A stretch of DNA of 64,000 nucleotides. Origin: Ignavibacteriota bacterium. Lineage in GTDB: Bacteria; Bacteroidota; Ignavibacteria; SZUA-365. Shown piece by piece: positions 51,991-60,558 of the stretch; the first letter of the stretch is position 1; the number at the start of each line of letters is the position of its first letter. The translations under genes were made by a program, and so were the position numbers. The stretch lies in the NCBI GenBank assembly GCA_016218045.1, contig JACRFB010000046.1, positions 62,001-126,000 on the forward strand, in the 5' to 3' direction. Under the pieces are notes generated by a model. That model had not been told where the DNA came from and did not search any database. It worked only from the letters and a program-made list of their open reading frames with translations.

Positions 51991-53882
51991 ACGCCTCATC
52001 CCTTGATTTGCACAGGGATCGCCGCGCGGCATTGCTGCAGCTCGCGCGGACCTGCGGCGACCGATACTTCGATCCGGCGCGGCGCATCTGCCTCATCGAA
52101 CGCGACACCATCTGGTATGCCATCGCATTGCTCACGGACGAGGAAACACGGCGGCGTGATCTCGGCCGCGCGCTGCTCCGCGAGACACCCAGCGTCGATG
52201 GTACACACACACCCGCAACACTGCTTGCCATACTGCATACATCCGGTCTTGAACTTTCGCCGGAATTACGCGTGACGTTGGAAGGGCGCGTCCGTTCCCA
52301 GCTCGTGGCCGCCGCCGGAGTCGGCTGGCACGACGGCAACGTGAATCATCCCCTCGGCGCCTGGGCCACGCTCATACTCGGCGGCGAGATGTGTAACGAG
52401 CCCTGGGCCGTGGAACTGGGCGTTCAGGCCCTCGCGCGTTTCAGGGCGGTGACGGGCGACCGGCGCCGCACAGGCCGCAGGCAGGCCGACATGTCGGAGT
52501 ATCACAGTCCGACCTACACCGCGCTCGACCTCTGTTTCCTCGCCCTCATCGCCGAACACGCGCGTGATGCGCGCGCCCGGCGTCTCGCGGCCTTCCTCGA
52601 GGCCGGACTCTGGCGCCTCACCGCGCTTCACTACCACGCTCCCAGCGCGCAATTCGCCGGACCGTTTTCCCGCGCGTATCAAGACGACAGCAGCGGCGGC
52701 TATTCCGGCCTGCACAGCATCTGGTACGCCGTCTTCGACAGGCAGGATGTGTATATCGATCCCTCCATCGCACAGCAGTTTGAACATCTGTCCGCGTATC
52801 TGCAGAACGGCCTTGTGGCACTGACGCCGTTTCATCCGCCATCGGACGTCGAAACATGTGTGTTCCATAAACCTCTTCCATTCGAGCTGCGCCGCTCCAC
52901 ATACGGCGAGGCGTATCACGAAAATGCCGCGGGCAGAGGTTTCGATACGGAGGTGTATCCCGGCGGCTGGGCCGAGCTGACCACATATCTCTCGGAGCAT
53001 TTTGCGTTGGGGACGGCCACGTCGCCGTACGTCAACGGCGCACACTCCGATGCCATCATGCTGCGCATCGCGCGCAGGAGTCCGATCCGCGGCCGCGGGG
53101 ACTTCCGGTCGTTTTTCACACGCGGCGTGTACAACGACGCACATTTCGGACAGGGGAATCCTTTTCACTGCACGGGAGGCGTCACGGACGCGAGTTATTA
53201 TCCCGAACAGGGACGGCCGTTCACGGTACAGCACGGCGGCAGCGCTTTGGTGATGTACGCCGCGAAACGATCCGGCCACAACGGTGTGACCTCGTTCCGC
53301 GTCGAACTCGTGTTCGGTTTCGACGAACCGTTCCGGCGGCTGCGTATCGGCGACCGCGAGGTGACGGACTTTCCGGCAGAAGGGAAGGCGGGCGAGCGTA
53401 TCCTGTTTGACGACGGCACCGTGTATGGTCTCATCGTTCCGCTGACAGCGGCACCGGTTCCGGAAGAGGCCGGATGGACCGCAGACATCAGAGCCGGTCA
53501 CCTTGTGTTCGGTCTGCACAATCTCCGACACGCGCCGCGCGACTACCGCCGCGACGAGGTGTCCACCTGGCGCAACGGTTTCGCCATACACATCGTCGAG
53601 GCGTCGGCCTATCCGGATTTTGAGGCCTTTGCCGCCTTTTGCGACACCATAGTCGTGGAGGAAACAATGGACGCCGACGGCACGCGCTGCGCGTCGATGC
53701 GCGGCGGTGTCGCGCTTCTGCTGCGCGCGGACACCCGTGCCGAGCGTGTAGTGGAGAGGCGCGCGGGGGATACGGAGCTGACCTGGGCGCACTGGTATTT
53801 AGAAAGCGACGACGAGGCGCTCCGACACATACCGGCCCCCTTCGGGCGCGAGGCCTGGGAGGATTTCGAGGCGGAGGTATGA
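51987..53882 (+). CDS. Putative cytoplasmic glycan-processing protein (alpha/alpha-toroid-like, family unknown)
   Basis: 631 residues, start ATGA-overlapping galK. No signal peptide. The first ~300 residues are Ala/Leu/Arg-rich helices with NVNHPLGAW, MSEYHSPTYTALDL and YSGLHSIWYA, like the alpha-toroid domains of heparinase II/III-type lyases (an EY/EF-NSPTY pattern). Residues ~320-600 are beta-rich (HCTGGVTDASYYPEQG, VELVFGFDEPFRRL), resembling the anti-parallel sheet domain of such enzymes. I do not recognise an established family. Coupled to galK and the importer, so probably acts on imported oligosaccharides. Confidence 0.6.
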   Translation: MNASSLDLHRDRRAALLQLARTCGDRYFDPARRICLIERDTIWYAIALLTDEETRRRDLGRALLRETPSVDGTHTPATLLAILHTSGLELSPELRVTLEGRVRSQLVAAAGVGWHDGNVNHPLGAWATLILGGEMCNEPWAVELGVQALARFRAVTGDRRRTGRRQADMSEYHSPTYTALDLCFLALIAEHARDARARRLAAFLEAGLWRLTALHYHAPSAQFAGPFSRAYQDDSSGGYSGLHSIWYAVFDRQDVYIDPSIAQQFEHLSAYLQNGLVALTPFHPPSDVETCVFHKPLPFELRRSTYGEAYHENAAGRGFDTEVYPGGWAELTTYLSEHFALGTATSPYVNGAHSDAIMLRIARRSPIRGRGDFRSFFTRGVYNDAHFGQGNPFHCTGGVTDASYYPEQGRPFTVQHGGSALVMYAAKRSGHNGVTSFRVELVFGFDEPFRRLRIGDREVTDFPAEGKAGERILFDDGTVYGLIVPLTAAPVPEEAGWTADIRAGHLVFGLHNLRHAPRDYRRDEVSTWRNGFAIHIVEASAYPDFEAFAAFCDTIVVEETMDADGTRCASMRGGVALLLRADTRAERVVERRAGDTELTWAHWYLESDDEALRHIPAPFGREAWEDFEAEV

Positions 53883-53931
53883 GCGCGAGACATTCCGCGG
53901 GGAGATCATTATCTTTCACCCTTCCCGTGTA

Positions 53932-54873
53932 TTGCGCGCGTTGCGGCGCGTTCATCCCATCCCCAACACTGTGCGACTATCGCGATTCCAGGGCTATCTC
54001 TTCATCTCCCCGTGGCTGGCCGGATTTCTCCTGCTCACCGCGGGTCCGATGCTCTATTCGCTGTATCTGAGCTTCACCTCCGCCACGCTTCTCTCGCCGC
54101 CTGTCTGGATTGGATTCGACAATTACAGGGCGATATTCCGTGACGACGCGCTGTTCCCCGCGAGTCTCGCCAACACATTCGTGTACGTGGCGTTGGCCGT
54201 GCCGCTGTCGATAACCTTATCCCTGGCGCTGGCCTTGCTGCTGCACGCACCGCTGCGCGGCCTCCCGCTGTTCCGCGCGTTGTTCTACCTGCCCTCCATC
54301 GCAAACATCGTCGCGGTGTCGGTGTTGTGGATATGGATGTTGAATCCGGAATTTGGTCTGGTAAACGGACTGCTGCGCGGCATCGGCATCGAGGGGCCCT
54401 TGTGGCTGCAGAGCGAGGTGTGGGCCAAGCCGGCGCTGGTCGTGATGTCGCTCTGGGGTATCGGCGGCATGGTTGTCGTTTTTCTTGCGGCGCTCGAAGG
54501 TGTGCCGCGCGAATTACACGAAGCCGCCCGCATCGACGGCGCCTCCGCCGCGCGGCGTTTCTTCCGCATCACACTGCCCATGATCTCGCCCGCCATGCTC
54601 TTCAGTGCGATCATCGGCGTGATCGGCGGCCTGCAGGTGTTTGCACAGGCGTATGTCATGACCGGTGGCGCGCAGCCGGGGAGCGAGGGCGGGCCCGGCA
54701 ACGCGACACTGTTCGCGGTACTGTACATCTACAAAAAGGCCTTTCAGGAATTCCGCATGGGTTATGCATCCGCCCTTGCCTGGATCCTGTTCCTGATCAT
54801 ACTTGGCGCCACCGTGGCGGCGATGCGCCTCGCGCGCTCGCGGGTCCATTACGAGGGAGGGGACGCCGCATGA
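53932..54873 (+). CDS. Sugar ABC transporter permease (MalF/UgpA type)
   Basis: About 313 residues using TTG 53932; GTG 53971 would give 300 and is also possible, as no ATG is in frame. Six membrane segments with the family start LSRFQGYLFISPWLAGFLLLTAGP. The cytoplasmic EAA loop EAARIDGASAARRFFRITLP, which docks the ATPase, is near the last third. Pairs with the following permease in a heterodimeric sugar importer. 50 bp after the preceding gene and overlapping the next by ATGA. Confidence 0.93.
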   Translation: MRALRRVHPIPNTVRLSRFQGYLFISPWLAGFLLLTAGPMLYSLYLSFTSATLLSPPVWIGFDNYRAIFRDDALFPASLANTFVYVALAVPLSITLSLALALLLHAPLRGLPLFRALFYLPSIANIVAVSVLWIWMLNPEFGLVNGLLRGIGIEGPLWLQSEVWAKPALVVMSLWGIGGMVVVFLAALEGVPRELHEAARIDGASAARRFFRITLPMISPAMLFSAIIGVIGGLQVFAQAYVMTGGAQPGSEGGPGNATLFAVLYIYKKAFQEFRMGYASALAWILFLIILGATVAAMRLARSRVHYEGGDAA

Positions 54874-55727
54874 GCCACGGACGCGCGGCGGTGCCGGTCA
54901 TTGCGCGATACACCGCGGCCTATGCCGTCCTCACAGCGCTCGGCGCGCTCTTCGCGATGCCCGCGCTGTGGATGATCTCGTCGTCGCTGCACGATTCGGC
55001 GGGTGTGTTTGCACAGCCGTTCCGCTGGCTACCGGCCGAGCCGCATTTCGAGAACTACACGCGCGCGCTGCACATCGTGCCATTCGGGCGCTTCTTCATC
55101 AACACGATGCTCGTCACCGTGCCGAGCGTGCTGTTCACCGTCGTGTCCTGTTCCCTGGTTGCGTACGGTTTCGCGCGGCTGCGCTTTCCCGGACGCGACC
55201 TGCTGTTCTCAATCTGCCTCGCGACCATGATGCTCCCCGGACAGGTGACGATGATCCCGCAGTACATGCTGTTCGCGCGGCTGGGATGGATCGACACGCT
55301 GCTGCCGCTCATAGTGCCGAGCCTGTTCGGGACACCGTTTTATATTTTTCTTCTTCGCCAATTCTTCCTTACCATACCACGCGAGTCCGACGATGCCGCC
55401 CTCATCGACGGCGCCGGCCGGCTGCGCATCCTCTGGAGTATCGTGCTCCCGCAGGCGCGACCCGCGCTCGCAACCGTGGTGCTCTTCAGTTTTATCAATT
55501 CGTGGAACGACTTCTTTACGCCTCTGCTCTACATCAACACGCCCGAACACGCGACACTCACGCTCGGACTCAACATGATGAAGACGCAGATGCTCGGTTC
55601 GGGCGTGGTGGAATGGAACACCCTGATGGCCGCGTCGGTGATGGTGATGGTGCCAAATGTGATCCTGTTTCTGCTGGCGCAGAAACACTTCGTGCGCGGG
55701 ATCGCCGCGGGCGCGAGGATGGGATGA
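54870..55727 (+). CDS. Sugar ABC transporter permease (MalG/UgpE type)
   Basis: 285 residues from ATG 54870, overlapping the first permease stop. Six membrane segments and the EAA-loop variant DDAALIDGAGRLRILWSIVLPQARP. The first periplasmic block (PFRWLPAEPHFENYTRAL) is typical of the carbohydrate uptake CUT1 subfamily. Second half of the importer. No ATPase gene occurs in the window; CUT1 importers can share a general MsmX/MalK-type ATPase encoded elsewhere. Confidence 0.94.
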   Translation: MSHGRAAVPVIARYTAAYAVLTALGALFAMPALWMISSSLHDSAGVFAQPFRWLPAEPHFENYTRALHIVPFGRFFINTMLVTVPSVLFTVVSCSLVAYGFARLRFPGRDLLFSICLATMMLPGQVTMIPQYMLFARLGWIDTLLPLIVPSLFGTPFYIFLLRQFFLTIPRESDDAALIDGAGRLRILWSIVLPQARPALATVVLFSFINSWNDFFTPLLYINTPEHATLTLGLNMMKTQMLGSGVVEWNTLMAASVMVMVPNVILFLLAQKHFVRGIAAGARMG

Positions 55728-55782
55728 ACGGAGCGGGCACGGGTCGTCGGCGCGGGTGGATTCACTTCTCAGTCGGAGCAGA

Positions 55783-57171
55783 ATGAGTGCCGTGAACATA
55801 CATGGACCTGTGAAGAATCGCGCGGCCGCGGGCCTGCTGTTGTGCGCGCTGATGCTGATACTCGGCTGCGTGAAAACCGAGCGTGGCGACGAAATAGTGT
55901 ATCAATGCGCCGCCAACACCGCCGAGGTTGCCGCCCTGGAAGCCGACATCCCTGCGTTTGCCGCGCAGAGCGGGATCACGATACGGCTCAATCCCTTTTC
56001 GGGCGACGAGAAACTGCTGGCGATGATCGCGGCGGGGCAGGAACCCGACATCTTCTACGCGAGCGCCTCATTGCGCGACCGCCTCGCGGCGGAGGGGCAT
56101 CTGCTGGATTTGCGCACGGTCGGCGAAGGGGATCCCTTCGTCGCGCGCCTGTATGAAGCAGCGCTGCAGGACGGCCGCGCCATCGACGGAGGGTGGTACA
56201 GTTGCGGAAACTGGGCGTTCACCTGCGGCGTGTATTACAACCGCCGGCTCTTCGACGAGGCACGGATCCCATATCCCGACACGTCGTGGACCTGGGACGA
56301 CATGCAGCGCGCCGCCCGCGTACTCACGCGCGATAAAAATGGCGACGGCAAGACCGACCAGCACGGCATCTACATCGGGACACACTTTGTCGAAACACTC
56401 GAGCGCATGAATCACGCGCCCATAGGGCGAGATGAGATGCTGCTCTCCATCTCGCCGGAAGCGCGGGAGGTGTACGGAAAATATCTCGCGCTGCTCGACG
56501 CGGGCCTGATGCTCGATCCGCGGCGCGTGCAGGCGATGGGCATGCAGCCCCCGCAGATGCTTGAGAACGGTACCGTGGCGATGCTTGTCGAAGGTCTTCC
56601 GAATCCGTCGATGTATGCGGCGCTGCGCGTGCCCTGGGGCGTCGCGCCGCTGCCGCGTTTTGCCGGGAAGGCGCCCCTGTATTTCCGGTCGCGCAGCGGC
56701 GGCCTCTGCATCAGCGCGCGCACAAAAAATCCCGCGCGCACGTGGGCGGCGCTGAAATGGATCATCGGCACCGCGTCGGCGTATCAACCGAATCCCGTGC
56801 TGCGCGACGTTGATTTTACGGGAGGGTGGGAGGCACGGTATCCGACGCTGCGCGGATCCGGCTTCCGCGAGGTGTGGGAGCGCAGTCTCGTCAACGATGG
56901 CGGCGATTCACGATACTTTGCGCGGCTCTCGAGCTGGACCATGAATCCCATCATGGAACGCTTCCAACCCCTGCTCGACCGGCTCTGGGCGCGCGACATC
57001 GGCATCGACGCAGTGCTCGCCGAAATCCCGTCCATCAACACCGCCGTCGAAGCCGACCTCGCGCGTATCCTGCGCGAGACCGCCCTGAAACCCGCGTTCC
57101 GCCGCGCGCTCGAGGAACGAATGCACGAACTCGCGCCGCGGAAATCCTCCGATCACTCAACCGCCCCATGA
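55783..57171 (+). CDS. Sugar ABC transporter substrate-binding lipoprotein
   Basis: 462 residues from ATG 55783 (CGGAG just upstream). Lipoprotein signal ends LILGC. Type-1 extracellular solute-binding fold: an early QCAANTAEVAALEADI strand-helix, PDIFYASASLRDRLAAEGHLLDL, NRRLFDEARIPYPDTSWTWDDMQRAARVLT and the signature region NPARTWAALKWI. Contains the Trp/Asp-rich sugar-binding regions typical of CUT1 proteins. It delivers an oligosaccharide to the two permeases just upstream. Overlaps the following gene by ATGA. Confidence 0.93.
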   Translation: MSAVNIHGPVKNRAAAGLLLCALMLILGCVKTERGDEIVYQCAANTAEVAALEADIPAFAAQSGITIRLNPFSGDEKLLAMIAAGQEPDIFYASASLRDRLAAEGHLLDLRTVGEGDPFVARLYEAALQDGRAIDGGWYSCGNWAFTCGVYYNRRLFDEARIPYPDTSWTWDDMQRAARVLTRDKNGDGKTDQHGIYIGTHFVETLERMNHAPIGRDEMLLSISPEAREVYGKYLALLDAGLMLDPRRVQAMGMQPPQMLENGTVAMLVEGLPNPSMYAALRVPWGVAPLPRFAGKAPLYFRSRSGGLCISARTKNPARTWAALKWIIGTASAYQPNPVLRDVDFTGGWEARYPTLRGSGFREVWERSLVNDGGDSRYFARLSSWTMNPIMERFQPLLDRLWARDIGIDAVLAEIPSINTAVEADLARILRETALKPAFRRALEERMHELAPRKSSDHSTAP

Positions 57172-58547
57172 GCATGCGCTGCACCTACCTCCCCAGCGGT
57201 CCCTCCTCCGGAGTCCTTCAAGTGGACGGCGCCGATGCCGCCATCATAGAGGATCTTTCTCTCCGTGATATCCGATTTTCCGCGGACGCGCCGCCGCTGC
57301 TCGGCACACGTCTGCCCGTGCCGCTGTACTGGCGTCAATACCATCGTCACGAGGAACCCGGGCGCAGCGTTTCCTCCGCCGCCACCGTCACACAGATATC
57401 GCAGTCCGCGGGCAGTGTCTCCGTGCGCTGCGAGGGACGCACCCCCGACGGGACGGTGTTGAGCCGCGTCGACCTCATGCTGCGCGCCGACGACCGCACC
57501 GGCCAGTTCGAATACCATGTGACGGCCGCACTCGAAGTGGACGACGGTGCGGAATGGAGCGTGTCGTGGCATGCGGACCATGGCGATATCGAATTCCTGA
57601 ACCTCTGGCCCGAGGCCGTGTTTACGCCGGAGAGGCCCGAGGACAAACGGTACAGCGCATGCTGCGTGCTGCGGCCGGACGGTATCCGCCACATTCCGCA
57701 CCATCATCTGGAATCGCGCGACAAGAAAAACATACCGCTGCACGGAGGTGATGTGTTCGCCTGGCTGCTCGAGGACCACAATCCCGCCGTCGAGATCATC
57801 GCGCCGGCGGTTGTCGAGGCGGGCATCTGCGCGTACATGTGGGACGCACATTTTGGTGTGCGCGTGTGCACGGACGGGCGGGACGCGGTGCTCACAGGCG
57901 GCAGGCGTGTCACAGCCGCGTACCGCCTTTTCACACTGTCGCGTCACGAGGGTGAGTTTATGCTCTTCACCGCCGACAGTGACGACGATCCCTCCCTGCT
58001 TGACGTGCCTCTTGTGGAGGAAGGGCGCTCGCTGTTCGACACACACATCGCGACAGTGCTCGATCCGGGCACGGTGTGGCCCTGGAATTTTTCGGGCGCC
58101 CCCGGTGCGAGCGGCGGACTCGATACGCCCGACGGTCGCGCCGGAGCGCGTTCCCTGGTGATCCGCGGCGCGGAGGGACTTTCACGCTGGGAGGCCACAA
58201 CTCTGGGTCCGGCCTTCGGGGGTGCACCGTTCATAGCGGGCGGGCGCTACCGCCTGCGTGTGTCGGTGAAGACGTCGCTCGAGCGCGGCTTTGCGCGTAT
58301 CGCGCTGCGCTGGCATCGCGAAGGGCGCGCGGGCATAAGCGATCCGAACACCTACGAGCGTCTTTCGTCGGCCGGAGTCGGTCCGCGCTGCGATTGGACC
58401 GACATCATCATCGAGACCGATGCCATCGATCCCGCGCCCGACCGCCTCCACATACTCCTCGAAAGCGCGGGCGAGGGCGAATGCTGGTTCGACGCCGTCG
58501 AGTTTCAGCGCATCGAAGCGCAAGGCGGGGAAGGATCCGGCGTGTGA
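57168..58547 (+). CDS. Cytoplasmic beta-sandwich protein with CBM-like C-terminus (unknown)
   Basis: 459 residues, ATGA overlap with the binding-protein stop. No signal peptide. Residues ~30-300 are all-beta with aromatic patches (LYWRQYHRHEEPGRS, WHADHGDIEFLNLWPE, HHHLESRDKKNIPLHGGD), fitting a mutarotase- or lyase-like sandwich. Residues ~300-450 resemble a carbohydrate-binding module (GARSLVIRGAEGLSRWEA, RYRLRVSVKTSL, CWFDAVEFQRIE). I cannot name a family. Operon position suggests it binds or processes the imported oligosaccharide. Confidence 0.55.
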   Translation: MSMRCTYLPSGPSSGVLQVDGADAAIIEDLSLRDIRFSADAPPLLGTRLPVPLYWRQYHRHEEPGRSVSSAATVTQISQSAGSVSVRCEGRTPDGTVLSRVDLMLRADDRTGQFEYHVTAALEVDDGAEWSVSWHADHGDIEFLNLWPEAVFTPERPEDKRYSACCVLRPDGIRHIPHHHLESRDKKNIPLHGGDVFAWLLEDHNPAVEIIAPAVVEAGICAYMWDAHFGVRVCTDGRDAVLTGGRRVTAAYRLFTLSRHEGEFMLFTADSDDDPSLLDVPLVEEGRSLFDTHIATVLDPGTVWPWNFSGAPGASGGLDTPDGRAGARSLVIRGAEGLSRWEATTLGPAFGGAPFIAGGRYRLRVSVKTSLERGFARIALRWHREGRAGISDPNTYERLSSAGVGPRCDWTDIIIETDAIDPAPDRLHILLESAGEGECWFDAVEFQRIEAQGGEGSGV

Positions 58548-58548
58548 C

Positions 58549-60558
58549 ATGAGCGCCCGCCGCGCGCATACTCCGCACACCGTCATGGTATGGGCGCTGA
58601 CCGACAGCCGCATCGAGGATACGGCCATGCTGCGGGCGGATCTGCACGATATCGCGGAGAAGGGCTTCGAGGGTGTGGCCGCCTTTGTGCGCTGCTCGCG
58701 GTACATGTGGACCGATGCCGCGGCGCTCCGCGCGTTGTATGCTGCATCCTCATACTGTTGCGACAGAGGGCTGGCGTTTTGGTTCGGCGCGGATCCGCGC
58801 CTCGCCGCACCGAAGCTCCAAAGCCGCGCGAAGCCGCTGCACATTCTTGCGTACGGCGCACATCCCTCCGCCGCCGAGCCGCTGTATGCGCCTGTGACAG
58901 GGGGACGATTCCTGCTGTCCTGCAGCACCACACCCCGGCCCACACACATACTGCCCGGCGGCGCCGTCCACTACACGCCGCTCGGTCTGGAAAGGGTGTA
59001 CGCACTGCGTGCAGGAGTGTCTCTGCTGCGGGAAGGGCGTGATGTGGTGGATATCACCACCCGCGCGCACGTCCATCACAACGTGCGCGAGGGACGTGTG
59101 GAAGCGTTCGGCCGCTGGGATCCGCCCGATTCGGGAGCCTGGGAGGTGCTGGTCTTTTTCCGATTCGAGACCAACCAGTTCGACTACTCGAATCCCTCCT
59201 CGATGGCGAGGTATCTCCGTGCGCTCGAGAGCGCTGCGCGCGCGGGCATCAGGTGTGATGCGGTGCTGTGGGACGAACCGGGTTACGGGTGCGCGCCCTG
59301 CGCACTTGCACTTCCGCGCGGGAGTTCCGCACCCTTCGGGGTCGTGCGCAACAATATGAGCGGCGCCCTGTGGCGTGTGGCGCGCGAGGCCGACGACGGC
59401 AGCCATGCGGGTCCGCGCAGCACACATGCGCGTGTCCTGCAGGAAACGGTCGACAGCGCGCGGGCCGCGATGGTCGACGCGGCGCGTCGCATCTGGGGCC
59501 GCGCGGTGATGACGGGTATGCACGACACGTGGCGCTGGGAATCGGCCGACATGACCGACATGCGGCACGGCAGTATGGACCTCTGGCGCGCCGCACAGGC
59601 GTCGAGCGGCGGATTCGTGGACCTCGGCAGCGCGCAATTGCTCGCTGATCCTGACTCGCCCTTCCGCGCGAATCTTGCGGCGATGCTGCATGTGGGCACC
59701 GCGCTCGGCCGCCGTTCGACCCGTCGCTGTGTGTATAACAATCTGTGGGTATCGGACGGTGCCGGCACAACGCGGGCGCTCGATGCATGCGTCGACGCGA
59801 TGGCCGCCTTCGGGCATGGATGGATGGCGCACATATACGGTCCCGCGGGAGTGCTCGGCGACGAGGACTCCTTCCTCGGCCTGCCATTTACTCCCGGCTA
59901 TCCTCGGCACGGGGACTGGCCCCGTTTTACCGAATGGACACAACGGTTGCGCGCGCATCATCACCTGACAGGCGGCGCGCTGCCCGAGGCAAATGTGCTG
60001 CTCGCCTTTCCGATCGAGAGTCTGTACGCGGCCGGACCCCGGGCGGCGTCCGCGCAGGCAGACGTGCTGTTCCGCCTCATTCTCGCGCTCGCCGACGCGC
60101 ACTACCTCGTGGACGTCGCACCCGAGTACGACCTCGCCGCTCTGCGGTCGCGCGGCGCGCGGCTCGCGCTGCAGGGCCGTGAATTCGACGCCGTCATCAC
60201 GACAGCGCGCGCCGCGCTCCCGCGCGCCGCGCGCGCACACGATCCACGCGTCATACAGGCACAACTCCCCGCGCCCGGAGAGGCACAGCTTGCGGACAAC
60301 GGCACGTCCCTGATCGAGGCCGTCCTGCGCGCTCTCGAAGCTCTCCCGGCGGCGCGGCGCGTCTCGGGTCCGCGCGGGAGCTGGATCACACTCACACGCA
60401 CCTCGCGGGGTCTGCTCGCCACACTCTGCGCCGCGCGGCCCGGAACGCGCTACGGCGGGCTGCTGCGTGTTGATGGCGCGACGATTCGTCTTCCGCGCGG
60501 AGGCGGACTCCGCCGCGTTCTCTTTGATCCCGACACCGCGCATCCCGTGGAATTGTGA
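58549..60558 (+). CDS. Putative cytoplasmic TIM-barrel glycosidase (family unknown)
   Basis: 669 residues from ATG 58549, one base after the previous stop. No signal peptide. The order TVMVWALTDSRIEDTAMLRADLHDIAEKGFEGVAAFVR, then CDAVLWDEPGYG and later VMTGMHDTWRWE is like retaining glycosidase barrels, with Asp/Glu after strands, e.g. the WDEPG stretch near 235-240. C-terminal third (~500-669) includes a Rossmann-like ...ESLYAAGPR...VLFRLILALADAHYLVDV stretch, as in the beta-galactosidase trimerisation or amidotransferase-like domains of GH42-type enzymes. A GH42-like galactosidase would suit galK, but identity is unproven. Confidence 0.5.
   Translation: MSARRAHTPHTVMVWALTDSRIEDTAMLRADLHDIAEKGFEGVAAFVRCSRYMWTDAAALRALYAASSYCCDRGLAFWFGADPRLAAPKLQSRAKPLHILAYGAHPSAAEPLYAPVTGGRFLLSCSTTPRPTHILPGGAVHYTPLGLERVYALRAGVSLLREGRDVVDITTRAHVHHNVREGRVEAFGRWDPPDSGAWEVLVFFRFETNQFDYSNPSSMARYLRALESAARAGIRCDAVLWDEPGYGCAPCALALPRGSSAPFGVVRNNMSGALWRVAREADDGSHAGPRSTHARVLQETVDSARAAMVDAARRIWGRAVMTGMHDTWRWESADMTDMRHGSMDLWRAAQASSGGFVDLGSAQLLADPDSPFRANLAAMLHVGTALGRRSTRRCVYNNLWVSDGAGTTRALDACVDAMAAFGHGWMAHIYGPAGVLGDEDSFLGLPFTPGYPRHGDWPRFTEWTQRLRAHHHLTGGALPEANVLLAFPIESLYAAGPRAASAQADVLFRLILALADAHYLVDVAPEYDLAALRSRGARLALQGREFDAVITTARAALPRAARAHDPRVIQAQLPAPGEAQLADNGTSLIEAVLRALEALPAARRVSGPRGSWITLTRTSRGLLATLCAARPGTRYGGLLRVDGATIRLPRGGGLRRVLFDPDTAHPVEL

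Noticed and set aside
53879-53931. ATG at 53879 as start of the first permease
   Set aside because: It is in a different frame from the permease and leads into a short non-homologous frame.
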